DNA of 64,000 nucleotides, from assembly GCF_900102785.1 (NCBI RefSeq), contig NZ_FNGC01000011.1, positions 124,001 through 188,000 of the forward strand, written 5' to 3'. The stretch is from Arthrobacter sp. ok362. GTDB lineage: Bacteria; Actinomycetota; Actinomycetes; Actinomycetales; Micrococcaceae. Every line of letters begins with the position of its first letter. The first letter of the stretch is position 1. The position numbers and the translations under genes are program-made. The notes beneath the pieces were generated by a model. It was not told where the DNA came from, searched no databases, and was given only the letters and a program-made list of their open reading frames with translations. Positions 35,616-45,230 of the stretch are shown here, in pieces.

Positions 35616-37172
35616 TCAGCCAAGGCCAGTTCCGACGCGGACGCTGCTGGACTGCAGAGGGATCCGGATCAAGAACGTGGCCCCGTGGCCGTATTGGGAT
35701 TCCACAGTGGCCACGCCCCCGTGCGCCTGGGCGATTGCCGAAACGATTGCGAGGCCCAGTCCCGAGCCCTCCTCGCCGCGGCCCGTGTGCGCCCGGCCGA
35801 ACCGTTCGAAGATCCGTTGCTGGTCCTCGGCAGCGATGCCGATCCCGTCATCGCGCACCCACAGCAGGAGAGTTTCCTGCAGTGGCAGCGAGGTGCCGTC
35901 GTCCGCCGTCGGGCGTTCAATCCGGGATCCGAGCGCGATCGTGGAGGACGGCCCGGTGTGCTTGACGGCGTTGGCAGCGAGCTGGACCAAGGCCTGGGTG
36001 AGGCGCTGCGGATCCGCCTCCACCACGTAGTCGGCTCTTTCATCTATCTGCCAGTGGCGGTCGGCCAGGACGTGCACTTTCTCCATGACCTGGTCCAGGA
36101 GTTCTGGGATCTGGACGGGTTCTCGCCGGATGAAGCCGGGGTCGCCGGAGTTGGCGAGCAGCAGGAGGTCGTCCACCAGGCGCTGCATCCGGTCCACCTC
36201 GTCCAGCAGCACGTCCCTGGTGGCAATGACATCGTCCGGATCGTCGACCGTCACGAGCTCGAGGTGCCCGCGGAGAATGGTCAGCGGGGTCCGCAGCTCA
36301 TGGCCGGCGTCGTCCAGGAACTGCTGCTGTTGCTGGGCGCCCTCATCCAGCCTCTCCAGCATGGTGTTGAAGGTCTTGGCGAGCAGGGTGACGTCGTCCT
36401 CACCCTTGCGCACCTCCACCCGCTGCGTGAGGTCCTCCGGGCCGACCGCCCTGGAAGCCTCGCGCATGCGGCGGAGCGGATCGAGCAGCCGGCCGGCGAC
36501 AAGACTGCCGATCACCGCGGCAGCCAGGAGCATGCCGAGGGCCACGAGCGCATACGTCTGGACCGAGCTGACGTTGCGCTCGCGCTGGTCGGCCGCGTCC
36601 CGGGCGACCAGGACGAATGTCCCGGTGGCGCCCCTCATGGGCAGCACCACAGTCCTGAGCGGGCGGCTGCCCGAGTTCAGCTCGCCGAAGGACGCGCCGG
36701 CCGGGTTCCTAAGCTCGGCGGCATCGGCGAACATGCTGTTGTCCAGAAGGTCCGTGTCACCGTTGCCCTCAACAGTCCACGCCACGCGCCCGTCCACGAT
36801 CCCGGCCATGACCTCGTTGCTGCGCGGCTCGATATCCTCCGCGGCCTCATGAAGGGCGCTGACGTAGGTCCTGTTGGCGTAGTCCCCGGACGTTTTCTTC
36901 TTGGTCTGCACGAGCTTGACCACTGCATTGGCCTTGTCCAGAAGCGCCTGGTCGAGCCTGGCATCGGACTCCTGGAACTGGACCATGAACGTGACCATCC
37001 CCGCGGTGACCACACCGGCGAGCATCATGCCCAGCATGGCGGCAACCACCCGGAAACGCACCGAGTGGATCTTGGCGCCCCAGCCGGAAGGGTCCTGGGT
37101 GTCCGCCGGAGGGGAGGCAGCCGCGTGCGCGGTCTGGCCGTCCCCGCTGGGATGTTCATCCAAGGTGGCCAC
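35616..37172 (-). CDS. HAMP-domain sensor histidine kinase
   Basis: 518 aa. Two transmembrane helices (about residues 41-66 and 210-235) flank an extracytoplasmic sensor domain; then HAMP, the H-box DDAGHELRTPLTILRGHLE, and an ATPase domain with N-box LAANAVKHTG, DDGIGIAAEDQQRIFERFGR and GSGLGLAIV. GTG 37172 follows GGAAGGGAGCAGG. It lies 86 bp downstream of the response-regulator gene. The signal is unknown. Confidence 0.92.
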   Translation of the reverse strand: MATLDEHPSGDGQTAHAAASPPADTQDPSGWGAKIHSVRFRVVAAMLGMMLAGVVTAGMVTFMVQFQESDARLDQALLDKANAVVKLVQTKKKTSGDYANRTYVSALHEAAEDIEPRSNEVMAGIVDGRVAWTVEGNGDTDLLDNSMFADAAELRNPAGASFGELNSGSRPLRTVVLPMRGATGTFVLVARDAADQRERNVSSVQTYALVALGMLLAAAVIGSLVAGRLLDPLRRMREASRAVGPEDLTQRVEVRKGEDDVTLLAKTFNTMLERLDEGAQQQQQFLDDAGHELRTPLTILRGHLELVTVDDPDDVIATRDVLLDEVDRMQRLVDDLLLLANSGDPGFIRREPVQIPELLDQVMEKVHVLADRHWQIDERADYVVEADPQRLTQALVQLAANAVKHTGPSSTIALGSRIERPTADDGTSLPLQETLLLWVRDDGIGIAAEDQQRIFERFGRAHTGRGEEGSGLGLAIVSAIAQAHGGVATVESQYGHGATFLIRIPLQSSSVRVGTGLG

Positions 37173-37258
37173 CCTGCTCCCTTCCTGTGATGATCAGCTG
37201 GCACTGCAGAGTTTCGCGGTGTTTTGCAGAGTTTTGCGGAGATTTGCCTCGTTTCGGC

Positions 37259-37924
37259 CTAGCTGAGGCGGTACCCGGCGCCGCGGGTGGTGAGGATGCG
37301 GTCGGCGCCGAGTTTCATCCGCAATTGGCGCACGTACACGTCCACCACGTTGGACGTGCCGTCGAAGTCGTAGCCCCAGACGTGGCTGAGCAGCTGCTGC
37401 CGGCTCAGGACCTGCCCGGGGTGCAGCAAAAACATTTCCACCAAGGCGAATTCACGGGCGGAGAGCTCCACCATCCGGCCGTCGACGCTGACTGTGCGGG
37501 TGAGCAGGTTCAGTTCCAGCGGCCCGTAGCGCATAACGCTTCCCGCCAGGACATCGCCGGTGTCCCCCTTGCGGATCCGGGCCCGGATGCGGGCCACAAG
37601 TTCCTCGAAGTGGAACGGCTTGACGATGTAGTCGTCGGCGCCGCCCTCCAGCGCGGCGACGGTGTCGGCGGACGAACCGCGGGCCGTGAGGAAAATGACC
37701 GGGATGCCCACCTGGCCGCGGCGCAGTGCCGCCAGGACCGCGTAACCGTCCAGGCGGGGGAGCCCGATGTCCAGGAGCAGGAGGTCGAATTCACCGCTGG
37801 ATGCGTAGTCCACGGCCGTGACGCCGTCGCCGACCACAGTGGGCGCGTAGCCGGCGGCGCGCAGACCCTTTTCGATGAAACGCGAGATGCGTTCTTCGTC
37901 TTCTGCAATCAGGATGCGGATCAA
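37259..37924 (-). CDS. OmpR/PhoB-type response regulator
   Basis: 221 aa. The receiver domain has the acidic pocket AEDEE, phospho-acceptor Asp in LLLLDIGLP, Thr in FLTARGS and Lys in IVKPFHFEEL. The C-terminal winged helix has LSAREFALVEMFLLHPGQVLS and VDVYVRQLRMKLG. I chose TTG 37924 because AGGGAG stands five bases before it and the protein then begins IRILIAEDEE. It pairs with the downstream kinase and may control the glycosyltransferase operon. Confidence 0.92.
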   Translation of the reverse strand: MIRILIAEDEERISRFIEKGLRAAGYAPTVVGDGVTAVDYASSGEFDLLLLDIGLPRLDGYAVLAALRRGQVGIPVIFLTARGSSADTVAALEGGADDYIVKPFHFEELVARIRARIRKGDTGDVLAGSVMRYGPLELNLLTRTVSVDGRMVELSAREFALVEMFLLHPGQVLSRQQLLSHVWGYDFDGTSNVVDVYVRQLRMKLGADRILTTRGAGYRLS

Positions 37925-38173
37925 AATGACTCCCTGGAAAAGCCCAGTGCTGCGGCGTCTCCGGTATATGAGCCGGGAGGAATGCCAAGGCCCCAGCAGC
38001 CCCGATAGACCCGGAGTCCCGGCATGTGCGGACCCCATGGTGTGGGCCCGTGAAATCGGCGGGCTGTATCCCGATTTCTATCCTGCCCCTGTTACGGTGC
38101 CTGCGCCACCTTTCGTCGGCTGATTTTCAGGCTATTAACAGCTCACACGCAGCAGGACGCCAATACGGTCGTG

Positions 38174-39070
38174 TCACTGCCCGAATAGGGCACCGGTGAC
38201 TTGGTGAGTCAGATCGTGGATGAGGTCCAGACGGTCCGCACTGTCGGCGTCGTTCGGGCCCCACGTGTAGATGACCACCGCGTAAGAGCGGTCGCCGGCG
38301 CTGAGCAGCGCCGCGTCGTGGACGTAGCCCAGCACCACGCCGTACTTGTGGTGGACCGTGATGCCGGGGGCAACGGCCGCCGGGATGAGGTCCTCGTCAT
38401 TGGTGTGCTGCATGTAGCCGAGCAGCTCCGCGGTGTGATCGGCGTTGAGCAGCTTGCCCGTGGCGAGCTGCTGGAGGAGCCGTGCCATGTCCGGCGGGGC
38501 GATGAGGTTTTTCTCGGGATCGTAGGTGATGCCGAGGGTGGCGGCGTAGGCGGTGAGGTTGGGGTAGCCGATATCCCGCATCAGGAGCAGCCACGCGTCG
38601 TTGTTGCTGGCGTTGATCATGGCCTTGAGCTGGAACGCGGCGTTGAACGCGCCCAGCGGTGTGTCCAGCGACTTTTCGCCGGTCTCCACGAGGTGGTAGT
38701 AGGCGGCGCCGGTCAGGACCTTGGCCGTGCTCGCGGCTGTGTACGGGGCCACGTCGCCGTAGGTCTGCAGCTGTCCGTCGCCGGTGTCCAGCACGGCGAC
38801 TCCGATCCTGTGGTCGGGGTGTTCGCCGATGATCCGCTGGATCTCGGCGGGGAGGTCGACGGCGGCGGGCGCCGGCCTCGCCGTCGCCGGCGCGGACTGC
38901 CGCTGGGCCTGCTTTTGGCTGACGGCCGTGAAGGCACCGTCCGGCGACGATCCGCTGAGGAGCAAGCCGAGAACCACGACGGCGGCCAGCACCAGCGCCG
39001 CGGCGGCCCAGACCAGGGCCAGGTTCCTGCGGTGGGTGGGAGTGGCCGGCCGGGGGCCCCGATTCGTCAT
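38174..39070 (-). CDS. Membrane-anchored serine hydrolase, class A beta-lactamase fold (paralogue)
   Basis: 298 aa. One N-terminal transmembrane helix precedes a beta-lactamase2-type domain clearly related to the 10819-11781 product: both share STAKVL..AAYYHLVETG, the LLNA region and YMQHTN. The SxxK motif is STAK. The second motif is SNN where the relative has SDN, and HKYG again replaces KTG. A true beta-lactamase role is unlikely; the substrate is unknown. Confidence 0.85.
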   Translation of the reverse strand: MTNRGPRPATPTHRRNLALVWAAAALVLAAVVVLGLLLSGSSPDGAFTAVSQKQAQRQSAPATARPAPAAVDLPAEIQRIIGEHPDHRIGVAVLDTGDGQLQTYGDVAPYTAASTAKVLTGAAYYHLVETGEKSLDTPLGAFNAAFQLKAMINASNNDAWLLLMRDIGYPNLTAYAATLGITYDPEKNLIAPPDMARLLQQLATGKLLNADHTAELLGYMQHTNDEDLIPAAVAPGITVHHKYGVVLGYVHDAALLSAGDRSYAVVIYTWGPNDADSADRLDLIHDLTHQVTGALFGQ

Positions 39071-39205
39071 GTGCGTGGGCCTTCCGGACTCGACTGGGTG
39101 CTGCCTCCGACGTTAGGCCGGGCCGGGGGCGAAGTCCACGCAGCGCGCGGGGCGCGGCCAAGGTCGGGGAAAAATCACGCAGCCGGGTCCACTACGCTGG
39201 CACCC

Positions 39206-40126
39206 ATGAGCCGGAAAATTACTGTCAGCCTGCCGGACGCCTCGTTGCGCGAATACCTTCAGCCGCACCCGGACGTCACCATCCTGGAGTGGGACCTCAC
39301 CGGTGAGCCGCCCCTGCCCCGGATCGACATCGTGGTGCCGCCCTACATGGGTGGCCCGCAGGTCCTGCAGAACTTGGGACGGGTGGACACAGCACTGGTG
39401 CAGAGCCAGTTGATCGGATACGACGGCGTTGCCGACTTCCTGCCGGCCGGACGGGTCTTCGCCAACGCGGCCGGCGTGCATGAAACCTCGACGGCGGAAC
39501 TCGCCCTGGCCCTGATCCTCGCCAGCCAGCGCGAACTCCCGCGCCTTATGCAGAACCAGCAGGCGGGCCGGTGGGAGGCCCGGCCCACCGCCAGCCTGGC
39601 CGACCGCCGCGTCCTGATCGTCGGCTACGGCGGTGTGGGCAAGGCGATCGAGGACCGGCTCCTGCCCTTCGAGACGATCGTGACCCGGGTGGCCAGCAGG
39701 GAACGCGTGGATGAGCGCGGCCGCATCCACGGCATTGCGGAACTCCCGGCGCTGCTGCCGGTGCACGACATCGTGGTGGTGGGCGTTCCGCTCAGCGATT
39801 CCACCCGGCACCTGGTGGACGACGCCTTCCTCTCGGCCATGCCGGACGGCGCCCTGGTGGTGAACGTGTCCCGCGGCCCGGTGGCTGACACTGATGCCCT
39901 GGTCCGGCACACCGCCTCCGGACGGATCCGCGCCGCGCTGGACGTCACCGATCCCGAGCCCCTGCCGCAGGACCACCCACTGTGGCGGACCCCGGGCGTC
40001 ATCATCAGCCCGCACGTGGGCGGGGCGAGCTCGGCGATGCGCCCGCGGATGGGCCGGCTGCTCCAGCGGCAGATCGACCGCATGCTGGCCGGCGAGGCCC
40101 CGGCCAACGTGGTGCTGAACGGCTAG
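39206..40126 (+). CDS. D-2-hydroxyacid dehydrogenase family protein
   Basis: 306 aa. The NAD-binding fold has VLIVGYGGVGKAIEDRL, later the conserved VVNVSRGPVADTDALV and ALDVTDPEPLPQDHPLW with the catalytic His in IISPHVGGAS. The N-terminal catalytic half is short. The substrate could be phosphoglycerate, glyoxylate or another 2-oxo acid. ATG 39206 lies close to a TACGCT element with no ribosome-binding site, so the mRNA may be leaderless. Confidence 0.88.
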   Translation: MSRKITVSLPDASLREYLQPHPDVTILEWDLTGEPPLPRIDIVVPPYMGGPQVLQNLGRVDTALVQSQLIGYDGVADFLPAGRVFANAAGVHETSTAELALALILASQRELPRLMQNQQAGRWEARPTASLADRRVLIVGYGGVGKAIEDRLLPFETIVTRVASRERVDERGRIHGIAELPALLPVHDIVVVGVPLSDSTRHLVDDAFLSAMPDGALVVNVSRGPVADTDALVRHTASGRIRAALDVTDPEPLPQDHPLWRTPGVIISPHVGGASSAMRPRMGRLLQRQIDRMLAGEAPANVVLNG

Positions 40127-40233
40127 GGCGGCCAGGCCGTTAATACCGGTTGCTTCGCAGGGGGTCGTGTGCCAGCCTCGAAGTGATCCCGTCGCCGGGG
40201 CGACGACGACGGGCGGCAGAGAAGGAGCACGGC

Positions 40234-40857
40234 ATGGGACTCATCCATATCGACCTGTTCACCACGCTCGACGGCGTCGCGCAGGCGCCCGGCGGGCCGG
40301 ACGAGGACGCCGACAACGGCTTCGCGTTTGGCGGCTGGCAGGCGCCTCTCTTCGACGAGGTCGTGGGCGAGCAGGTCGAGTCCGGGATGGCGGGGATGGA
40401 CGCGCTGCTGCTTGGGCGCCGGACCTACGACATTTTCGCCGCGTACTGGCCGCACGCAGACGGGGGCATCGCGCGGCTGTTCAACCGCCTCCCCAAATAC
40501 GTGGCCTCGCGCCAGACGCCGACCCTCGAGTGGGCCGACACCACACTGCTCGGTCCTGATGTCGTCGCCGCCGTGCGCGAACTACGCGACCGGCACGCGA
40601 ACATCCACGTCATCGGCAGCCTCGACTTCGTCCAGACCCTGTTCGCCGAGCGGCTCTTCGACCGGCTCACCCTCTGGGTGTACCCGATCCTCCTCGGCGG
40701 CGGAAAGAAGGTCTTCGCCGACGGGGTGGTTCCGACGAACCTCAGACTCATCGAACCGGTTGTCGCCTCACCGAAGGGTGCGGTGCTGCAGCGCTACGCG
40801 CTCGCCGATGGCACGCCTGGCGTCGGCGACATGTCGGCCGGCAATCAGGAGGGCTAG
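40234..40857 (+). CDS. DHFR/RibD C-terminal-like reductase
   Basis: 207 aa of the RibD_C (dihydrofolate reductase-like) family: IDLFTTLDGVAQAPGGPDED at the N-terminus, ALLLGRRTYDIFAAYWP, and LTLWVYPILLGGGKKVF near the end. It probably binds NADPH; the substrate is unknown and folate activity is not implied. AGAAGGAG precedes ATG 40234. Its stop overlaps the stop of the convergent VOC gene in a palindromic CTAG. Confidence 0.88.
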   Translation: MGLIHIDLFTTLDGVAQAPGGPDEDADNGFAFGGWQAPLFDEVVGEQVESGMAGMDALLLGRRTYDIFAAYWPHADGGIARLFNRLPKYVASRQTPTLEWADTTLLGPDVVAAVRELRDRHANIHVIGSLDFVQTLFAERLFDRLTLWVYPILLGGGKKVFADGVVPTNLRLIEPVVASPKGAVLQRYALADGTPGVGDMSAGNQEG

Positions 40858-41231
40858 GGCGCGGGTAGATTGCCCGTCCCGGCGGTGTCCACCACGCAGA
40901 ACCTGTTGCCTTCCGGATCGGCCAGGATCACGTAGTCGGCGTCCGCAGGCCGCTTGCTCCATTCGACCCGGGTGGCGCCCAGGGCCAGGAGCCGCTGCAC
41001 TTCCGCGTCCTGGGCGTCGGTGTACAGGTCCAGATGCAGGCGCGGGGGAACCTGGACGGCCGCGGGCACCCGGTCCAGGGAGATGCAGGTGCCGACGCCG
41101 CCCGGCGGCTGCAGGATGACAAAGTCGCCGTCGGGCGCGTACCGCGGCTCGTAGCCCAGGGCAGCCTGCCAGAAACTCATCTGGCGTTCGAGGTTGTCCA
41201 CCCGGATCACGATCGAGCCAATGCTCAGCAT
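40854..41231 (-). CDS. Single-domain VOC family protein
   Basis: 125-aa glyoxalase-fold protein: IVIRVDNLERQMSFWQAALGYEP at the start and YVILADPEGNRFCVVD at the end, typical of the Glyoxalase_6-like group. Metal ligands are not obvious, so the activity is unassigned. ATG 41231 was chosen because the family begins there; an upstream GTG would add 19 atypical residues. Convergent with the RibD-like gene. Confidence 0.82.
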   Translation of the reverse strand: MLSIGSIVIRVDNLERQMSFWQAALGYEPRYAPDGDFVILQPPGGVGTCISLDRVPAAVQVPPRLHLDLYTDAQDAEVQRLLALGATRVEWSKRPADADYVILADPEGNRFCVVDTAGTGNLPAP

Positions 41232-41410
41232 CCGCCTCAAGCTACACCCGGCCGAGCTGCCCGGCAAGCAAAACACCACCCCAAACATCGCCGCAGGCCC
41301 GCCCGCGATTCGCCCTGAGAGGAACCCAGCCAGCTCCCGGCCGCCGGACGTAGACTGACCCTCACATCGTTCCGTGTGAAACCGTCCGTGGCGCGTGAAG
41401 TGGAGACCGG

Positions 41411-43150
41411 ATGCTCTGGAAACTGCTCGTCGAATACCTGCGGCCGCAGCGGCGGCTGCTGCTCGCCGTCGTCGTCTTCCAGCTGGCGGCGTCGATTGCC
41501 TCGCTGTACCTGCCCACCCTGAACGCCGACATCATCGATAGGGGCGTGGCGACGGGGAACACGGAGTACATCCTGCGCATCGGCGGCCTGATGCTCCTGG
41601 TCACCCTGCTGCAGATCGTCTGCACCGTCGTGGCCGTGTATTTCGGCGCGAAGGCCGCGATGGCGCTGGGCCGGGACGTCCGCGGGGCAATCTTCACCCG
41701 GGTGGCCGAGTTTTCCGAGCAGGAAGTCACCCGGTTCGGCCCGCCCAGCCTGATCACCCGTTCCACCAACGATGTCCAGCAGGTCCAGCAGCTGGTCCTG
41801 ATGTCCGCCACGCTCATGGTCACGGCGCCCATGCTCTGCATCGGCGGGGTGATCATGGCCATCCGGCAGGACGTGCAGCTGTCCTGGCTGATCGCCGTCA
41901 GCGTGCCCGTGCTCCTGATTGGGGTGGGGTCGATCATTTTCCGGATGGTGCCGCTGTTCCGGCTCATGCAGGCCCGAATCGACACCGTCAACCGGGTGCT
42001 GCGCGAACAGCTCACCGGCATCCGCGTGGTGCGGGCCTTTGTCCGGGAGGACGTGGAGACCGCGCGCTTTGCCCGCGCCAACGAGGACGTCACGGACACC
42101 GCGCTGCGCGTCGGCCGGCTCATGGCGCTCGCGTTCCCCACCGTGATGCTGGTGCTCAACGTCTCCAGCGCGGCGGTGATCTGGTTCGGTGCGTTCCGGA
42201 TCGAGGACGGGTCCATGCAGGTGGGCACCATGATCGCGTTCCTGAGCTACCTCATGCAGATCCTGATGTCCGTCATGATGGCCACGTTCATGGCGATCAT
42301 GATCCCGCGCGCCGCCGTGTCGGGGGACCGGATCGGCCAGGTGCTCGGAACCGAATCCAGTGTGCGGCCGCCGCTGCATCCGGTCAGCTTTGCCGGCCGC
42401 GCCGGCCGGGGCGAGCTTCAGATGCGCGACGTCGGGTTCGCCTACCCGGGGGCCGAGCAGCCGGTGCTCTCGGACGTGAGCTTCACCGCCAGTGCGGGGC
42501 AGACGACGGCGATCATCGGCAGCACCGGCTCGGGCAAGACCACCCTGGTGAACCTGATGCCGCGGCTGTTCGATGCGACGTCCGGCTCGGTGCGGATCGA
42601 CGGCGTGGATGTGCGCGAGCTCCACCCGGACCTGCTGTGGGGGCACATCGGCCTGGTTCCGCAGAAGCCCTTCCTGTTTTCCGGCACGGTGCGCAGCAAT
42701 CTGCTTTACGGCAAACCGGACGCCACCGAGACCGAGCTCTGGCAGGCGCTGAGCATCGCGCAGGCGCAGGACTTTGTGCAGGAGCTGGAAGGCGGGCTGG
42801 ATGCGCCGATCTCGCAGGGCGGCACCAACGTCTCCGGCGGCCAGCGGCAGCGGCTCGCGATCGCCCGGGCCCTCGTGAAACGCCCCGAGCTCTACATCTT
42901 TGACGACTCCTTCTCCTCACTCGACACCGCCACGGACGCCCGGCTGCGGCAGGCACTCAAGCAGCACACGGCCGGGGCCACCCTGGTGATCATCGCCCAG
43001 CGGATCTCCAGCATTGTGGACGCTGACCAGATCCTGGTGTTGGACCGCGGCAGGGTCGTGGCGCAGGGCACGCACGAGGAACTGCTCGCGGCGTCCGAGA
43101 CGTACCAGGAGATCGTGAACTCCCAGCTCGCAGCGGAGGAGGCAGCATGA
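41411..43150 (+). CDS. Heterodimeric ABC exporter, subunit with degenerate catalytic site
   Basis: 579 aa: six-helix type-1 exporter domain, then an ATPase with Walker A GSTGSGKTT and signature VSGGQRQR. Walker B reads LYIFDDSFSSLD, with Asp at the position of the catalytic Glu. This is the pattern of the non-hydrolysing site in heterodimeric exporters such as TM287/288. Its last four bases overlap the start of the partner gene (ATGA). The transported drug or lipid is unknown. Confidence 0.92.
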   Translation: MLWKLLVEYLRPQRRLLLAVVVFQLAASIASLYLPTLNADIIDRGVATGNTEYILRIGGLMLLVTLLQIVCTVVAVYFGAKAAMALGRDVRGAIFTRVAEFSEQEVTRFGPPSLITRSTNDVQQVQQLVLMSATLMVTAPMLCIGGVIMAIRQDVQLSWLIAVSVPVLLIGVGSIIFRMVPLFRLMQARIDTVNRVLREQLTGIRVVRAFVREDVETARFARANEDVTDTALRVGRLMALAFPTVMLVLNVSSAAVIWFGAFRIEDGSMQVGTMIAFLSYLMQILMSVMMATFMAIMIPRAAVSGDRIGQVLGTESSVRPPLHPVSFAGRAGRGELQMRDVGFAYPGAEQPVLSDVSFTASAGQTTAIIGSTGSGKTTLVNLMPRLFDATSGSVRIDGVDVRELHPDLLWGHIGLVPQKPFLFSGTVRSNLLYGKPDATETELWQALSIAQAQDFVQELEGGLDAPISQGGTNVSGGQRQRLAIARALVKRPELYIFDDSFSSLDTATDARLRQALKQHTAGATLVIIAQRISSIVDADQILVLDRGRVVAQGTHEELLAASETYQEIVNSQLAAEEAA

Positions 43151-45207
43151 GCCGCACCGACAAGGCCCCGACGCCGGCCCCCGCCGCCGCTCCTGCCGCC
43201 GGGGCACCCGGTGCCTCCGGGGCGACTGCCGCTTCCGGGGCGCCTGCCGCGCAGGCGCCGATGCGGATTCCCCGCCCCGCGGGCGGACCCGGCCGCGGCG
43301 GCCCGTTTGCCGGGATGAACATCCCGGTGGAGAAGGCCATGAACTTCGGGCCGTCCGCCCGGCGGCTGCTGGGGGAGCTGCGGCCCGAACGGCTGTGGCT
43401 GGTGCTGGTCCTGATGCTCGCCGTCGTGAGCGTGACGTTCTCGGTGATCGGGCCCCGGCTCCTCGGCGACGGCACCAACCTGATCTTCGCCGGCGTCGTG
43501 TCCAAGCAGCTGCCCGCCGGGGTCAGCCAGGCCCAGGTGATCGCCCAGCTGCGCGCCGCCGGGGAGACCCAGCAGGCGGACATGCTCAGCGCCATGACGC
43601 TGACTCCCGGCACCGGCATCGACTTCGCCGCGCTGGCCACCGTGCTGCTGTGGGCGGTGGCCCTGTACGTGTTGGCCTCGGCGTTCGGCTGGCTGCAGGC
43701 GTACATCCTCAACGGCGTTGTGCAGCGCACGGTCTTCCGGCTGCGCGAACGGATCGAGGCGAAGATCAACGGGCTGCCGCTGCGCTACTTCGATTCCGTG
43801 CAGCGCGGCGAGCTGCTCAGCCGGGTAACCAACGACGTCGACAACATCTCACAAAGCCTGCAGCAGTCCATCAGCCAGGCCGTGACCTCGCTGCTGACAG
43901 TGGTGGGGGTGCTGGTGATGATGCTGCTGCTTTCGCCCACGCTGGCGCTGATCGCGCTGGTGACCATTCCGCTGACGCTGGTGACGACGGCGGTGATCGC
44001 CAAGCGCTCGCAGAAGCTGTTCGTGGCGCAGTGGAGGCACACCGGCGAGCTGAACGGGCAGATCGAGGAGACGTACACCGGGCACGCGCTGGTGAAGGTC
44101 TTCGGCCGGCAGCGCGAGGTGGAGGAACGGTTCCGGCAGAAGAACGTGGAGCTGTACCAGGCGAGCTTCGGCGCGCAGTTCATTTCCGGGCTGATCATGC
44201 CGGCCATGACGTTCATCGGGAACCTGGTCTACGTGGGGATCGCCGTGGTGGGCGGGCTGCAGGTGGCCTCCGGGGCGATGCAGCTGGGCGACGTGCAGGC
44301 GTTCATCCAGTATTCCCGGCAGTTCACCCAGCCGCTGGCCCAGCTGGGGTCCATGGCGAACCTGCTGCAGTCCGGCGTGGCCTCGGCCGAGCGGGTGTTT
44401 GAGCTCCTGGACACCGAGGAACAGGGGCCGGATCCTGTCCCCGGCGAGTCTCCCGACGGGGGCCGGGGGCGGCTGGTGTTTGAGGACGTCTCCTTCTCCT
44501 ACTCCCCGGACAAGCCGCTGATCACGGACCTGAGTCTCGTGGCCGAGCCGGGCCAGACCGTCGCCATTGTGGGGCACACCGGCGCGGGCAAGACCACCCT
44601 GGTGAACCTGATGATGCGGTTCTACGAGCTCGACGCCGGGCGGATCACGCTCGACGGCGTGGACGTCACCGCGATGACGCGCGACGGGCTGCGCTCGCGG
44701 ATGGGCATGGTGCTGCAGGACACGTGGCTGTTCGGCGGGACCATCCGGGACAACATCGCCTACGGCCGGCCCTCGGCCACGGAGGACGAGATCCTGGAGG
44801 CGGCGCGGGCGACGTACGTGGACCGGTTTGTGCGGTCCCTGCCGGAGGGCTACGACACCGTGCTCGAGGACGAGGGTTCGAATGTCTCGGCGGGCGAGAA
44901 GCAGCTGCTCACCATCGCCCGGGCGTTCCTGGCCCGGCCGTCGGTGCTGATCCTGGACGAGGCGACGAGCTCGGTGGACACCCGCACCGAGGTGCTGGTG
45001 CAGAAGGCCATGAGCGCCCTGCGGTCCGACCGGACTTCGTTTGTCATCGCCCATCGCCTGTCCACCATCCGCGACGCCGACCTCATCCTGGTGATGGAAT
45101 CCGGGCAGATCGTGGAGCAGGGGACGCACGCCCAGCTGCTGGCTGCGGGCGGGGCGTACGCGGCGCTGTACGCGGCGCAGTTCGCGGCTCCTGTGGCGGA
45201 GGTTTAA
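43147..45207 (+). CDS. Heterodimeric ABC exporter, catalytically competent subunit
   Basis: 686 aa with an extra Ala/Pro-rich N-terminal region of about 55 residues and an extended loop after the first helix. The ATPase has Walker A GHTGAGKTT and an intact Walker B VLILDEATSSVD. The signature is altered to VSAGEKQ from LSGGQ, complementing the partner's defect: one composite site is fully canonical, the other doubly degenerate. The pair forms one exporter. Confidence 0.92.
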   Translation: MSRTDKAPTPAPAAAPAAGAPGASGATAASGAPAAQAPMRIPRPAGGPGRGGPFAGMNIPVEKAMNFGPSARRLLGELRPERLWLVLVLMLAVVSVTFSVIGPRLLGDGTNLIFAGVVSKQLPAGVSQAQVIAQLRAAGETQQADMLSAMTLTPGTGIDFAALATVLLWAVALYVLASAFGWLQAYILNGVVQRTVFRLRERIEAKINGLPLRYFDSVQRGELLSRVTNDVDNISQSLQQSISQAVTSLLTVVGVLVMMLLLSPTLALIALVTIPLTLVTTAVIAKRSQKLFVAQWRHTGELNGQIEETYTGHALVKVFGRQREVEERFRQKNVELYQASFGAQFISGLIMPAMTFIGNLVYVGIAVVGGLQVASGAMQLGDVQAFIQYSRQFTQPLAQLGSMANLLQSGVASAERVFELLDTEEQGPDPVPGESPDGGRGRLVFEDVSFSYSPDKPLITDLSLVAEPGQTVAIVGHTGAGKTTLVNLMMRFYELDAGRITLDGVDVTAMTRDGLRSRMGMVLQDTWLFGGTIRDNIAYGRPSATEDEILEAARATYVDRFVRSLPEGYDTVLEDEGSNVSAGEKQLLTIARAFLARPSVLILDEATSSVDTRTEVLVQKAMSALRSDRTSFVIAHRLSTIRDADLILVMESGQIVEQGTHAQLLAAGGAYAALYAAQFAAPVAEV

Positions 45208-45230
45208 GCGGCTCCGGTGGCGGAGGTTTA
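45184..45230 (+). repeat. Tandem duplication of the 3' end of the exporter gene
   Basis: A 23-bp unit (45184-45206) is repeated with period 24 at 45208-45230, with one mismatch. The first copy encodes the C-terminal AAPVAEV and stop; the second copy lies past the stop and would read the same residues. It is a slippage or repair scar. Confidence 0.8.
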
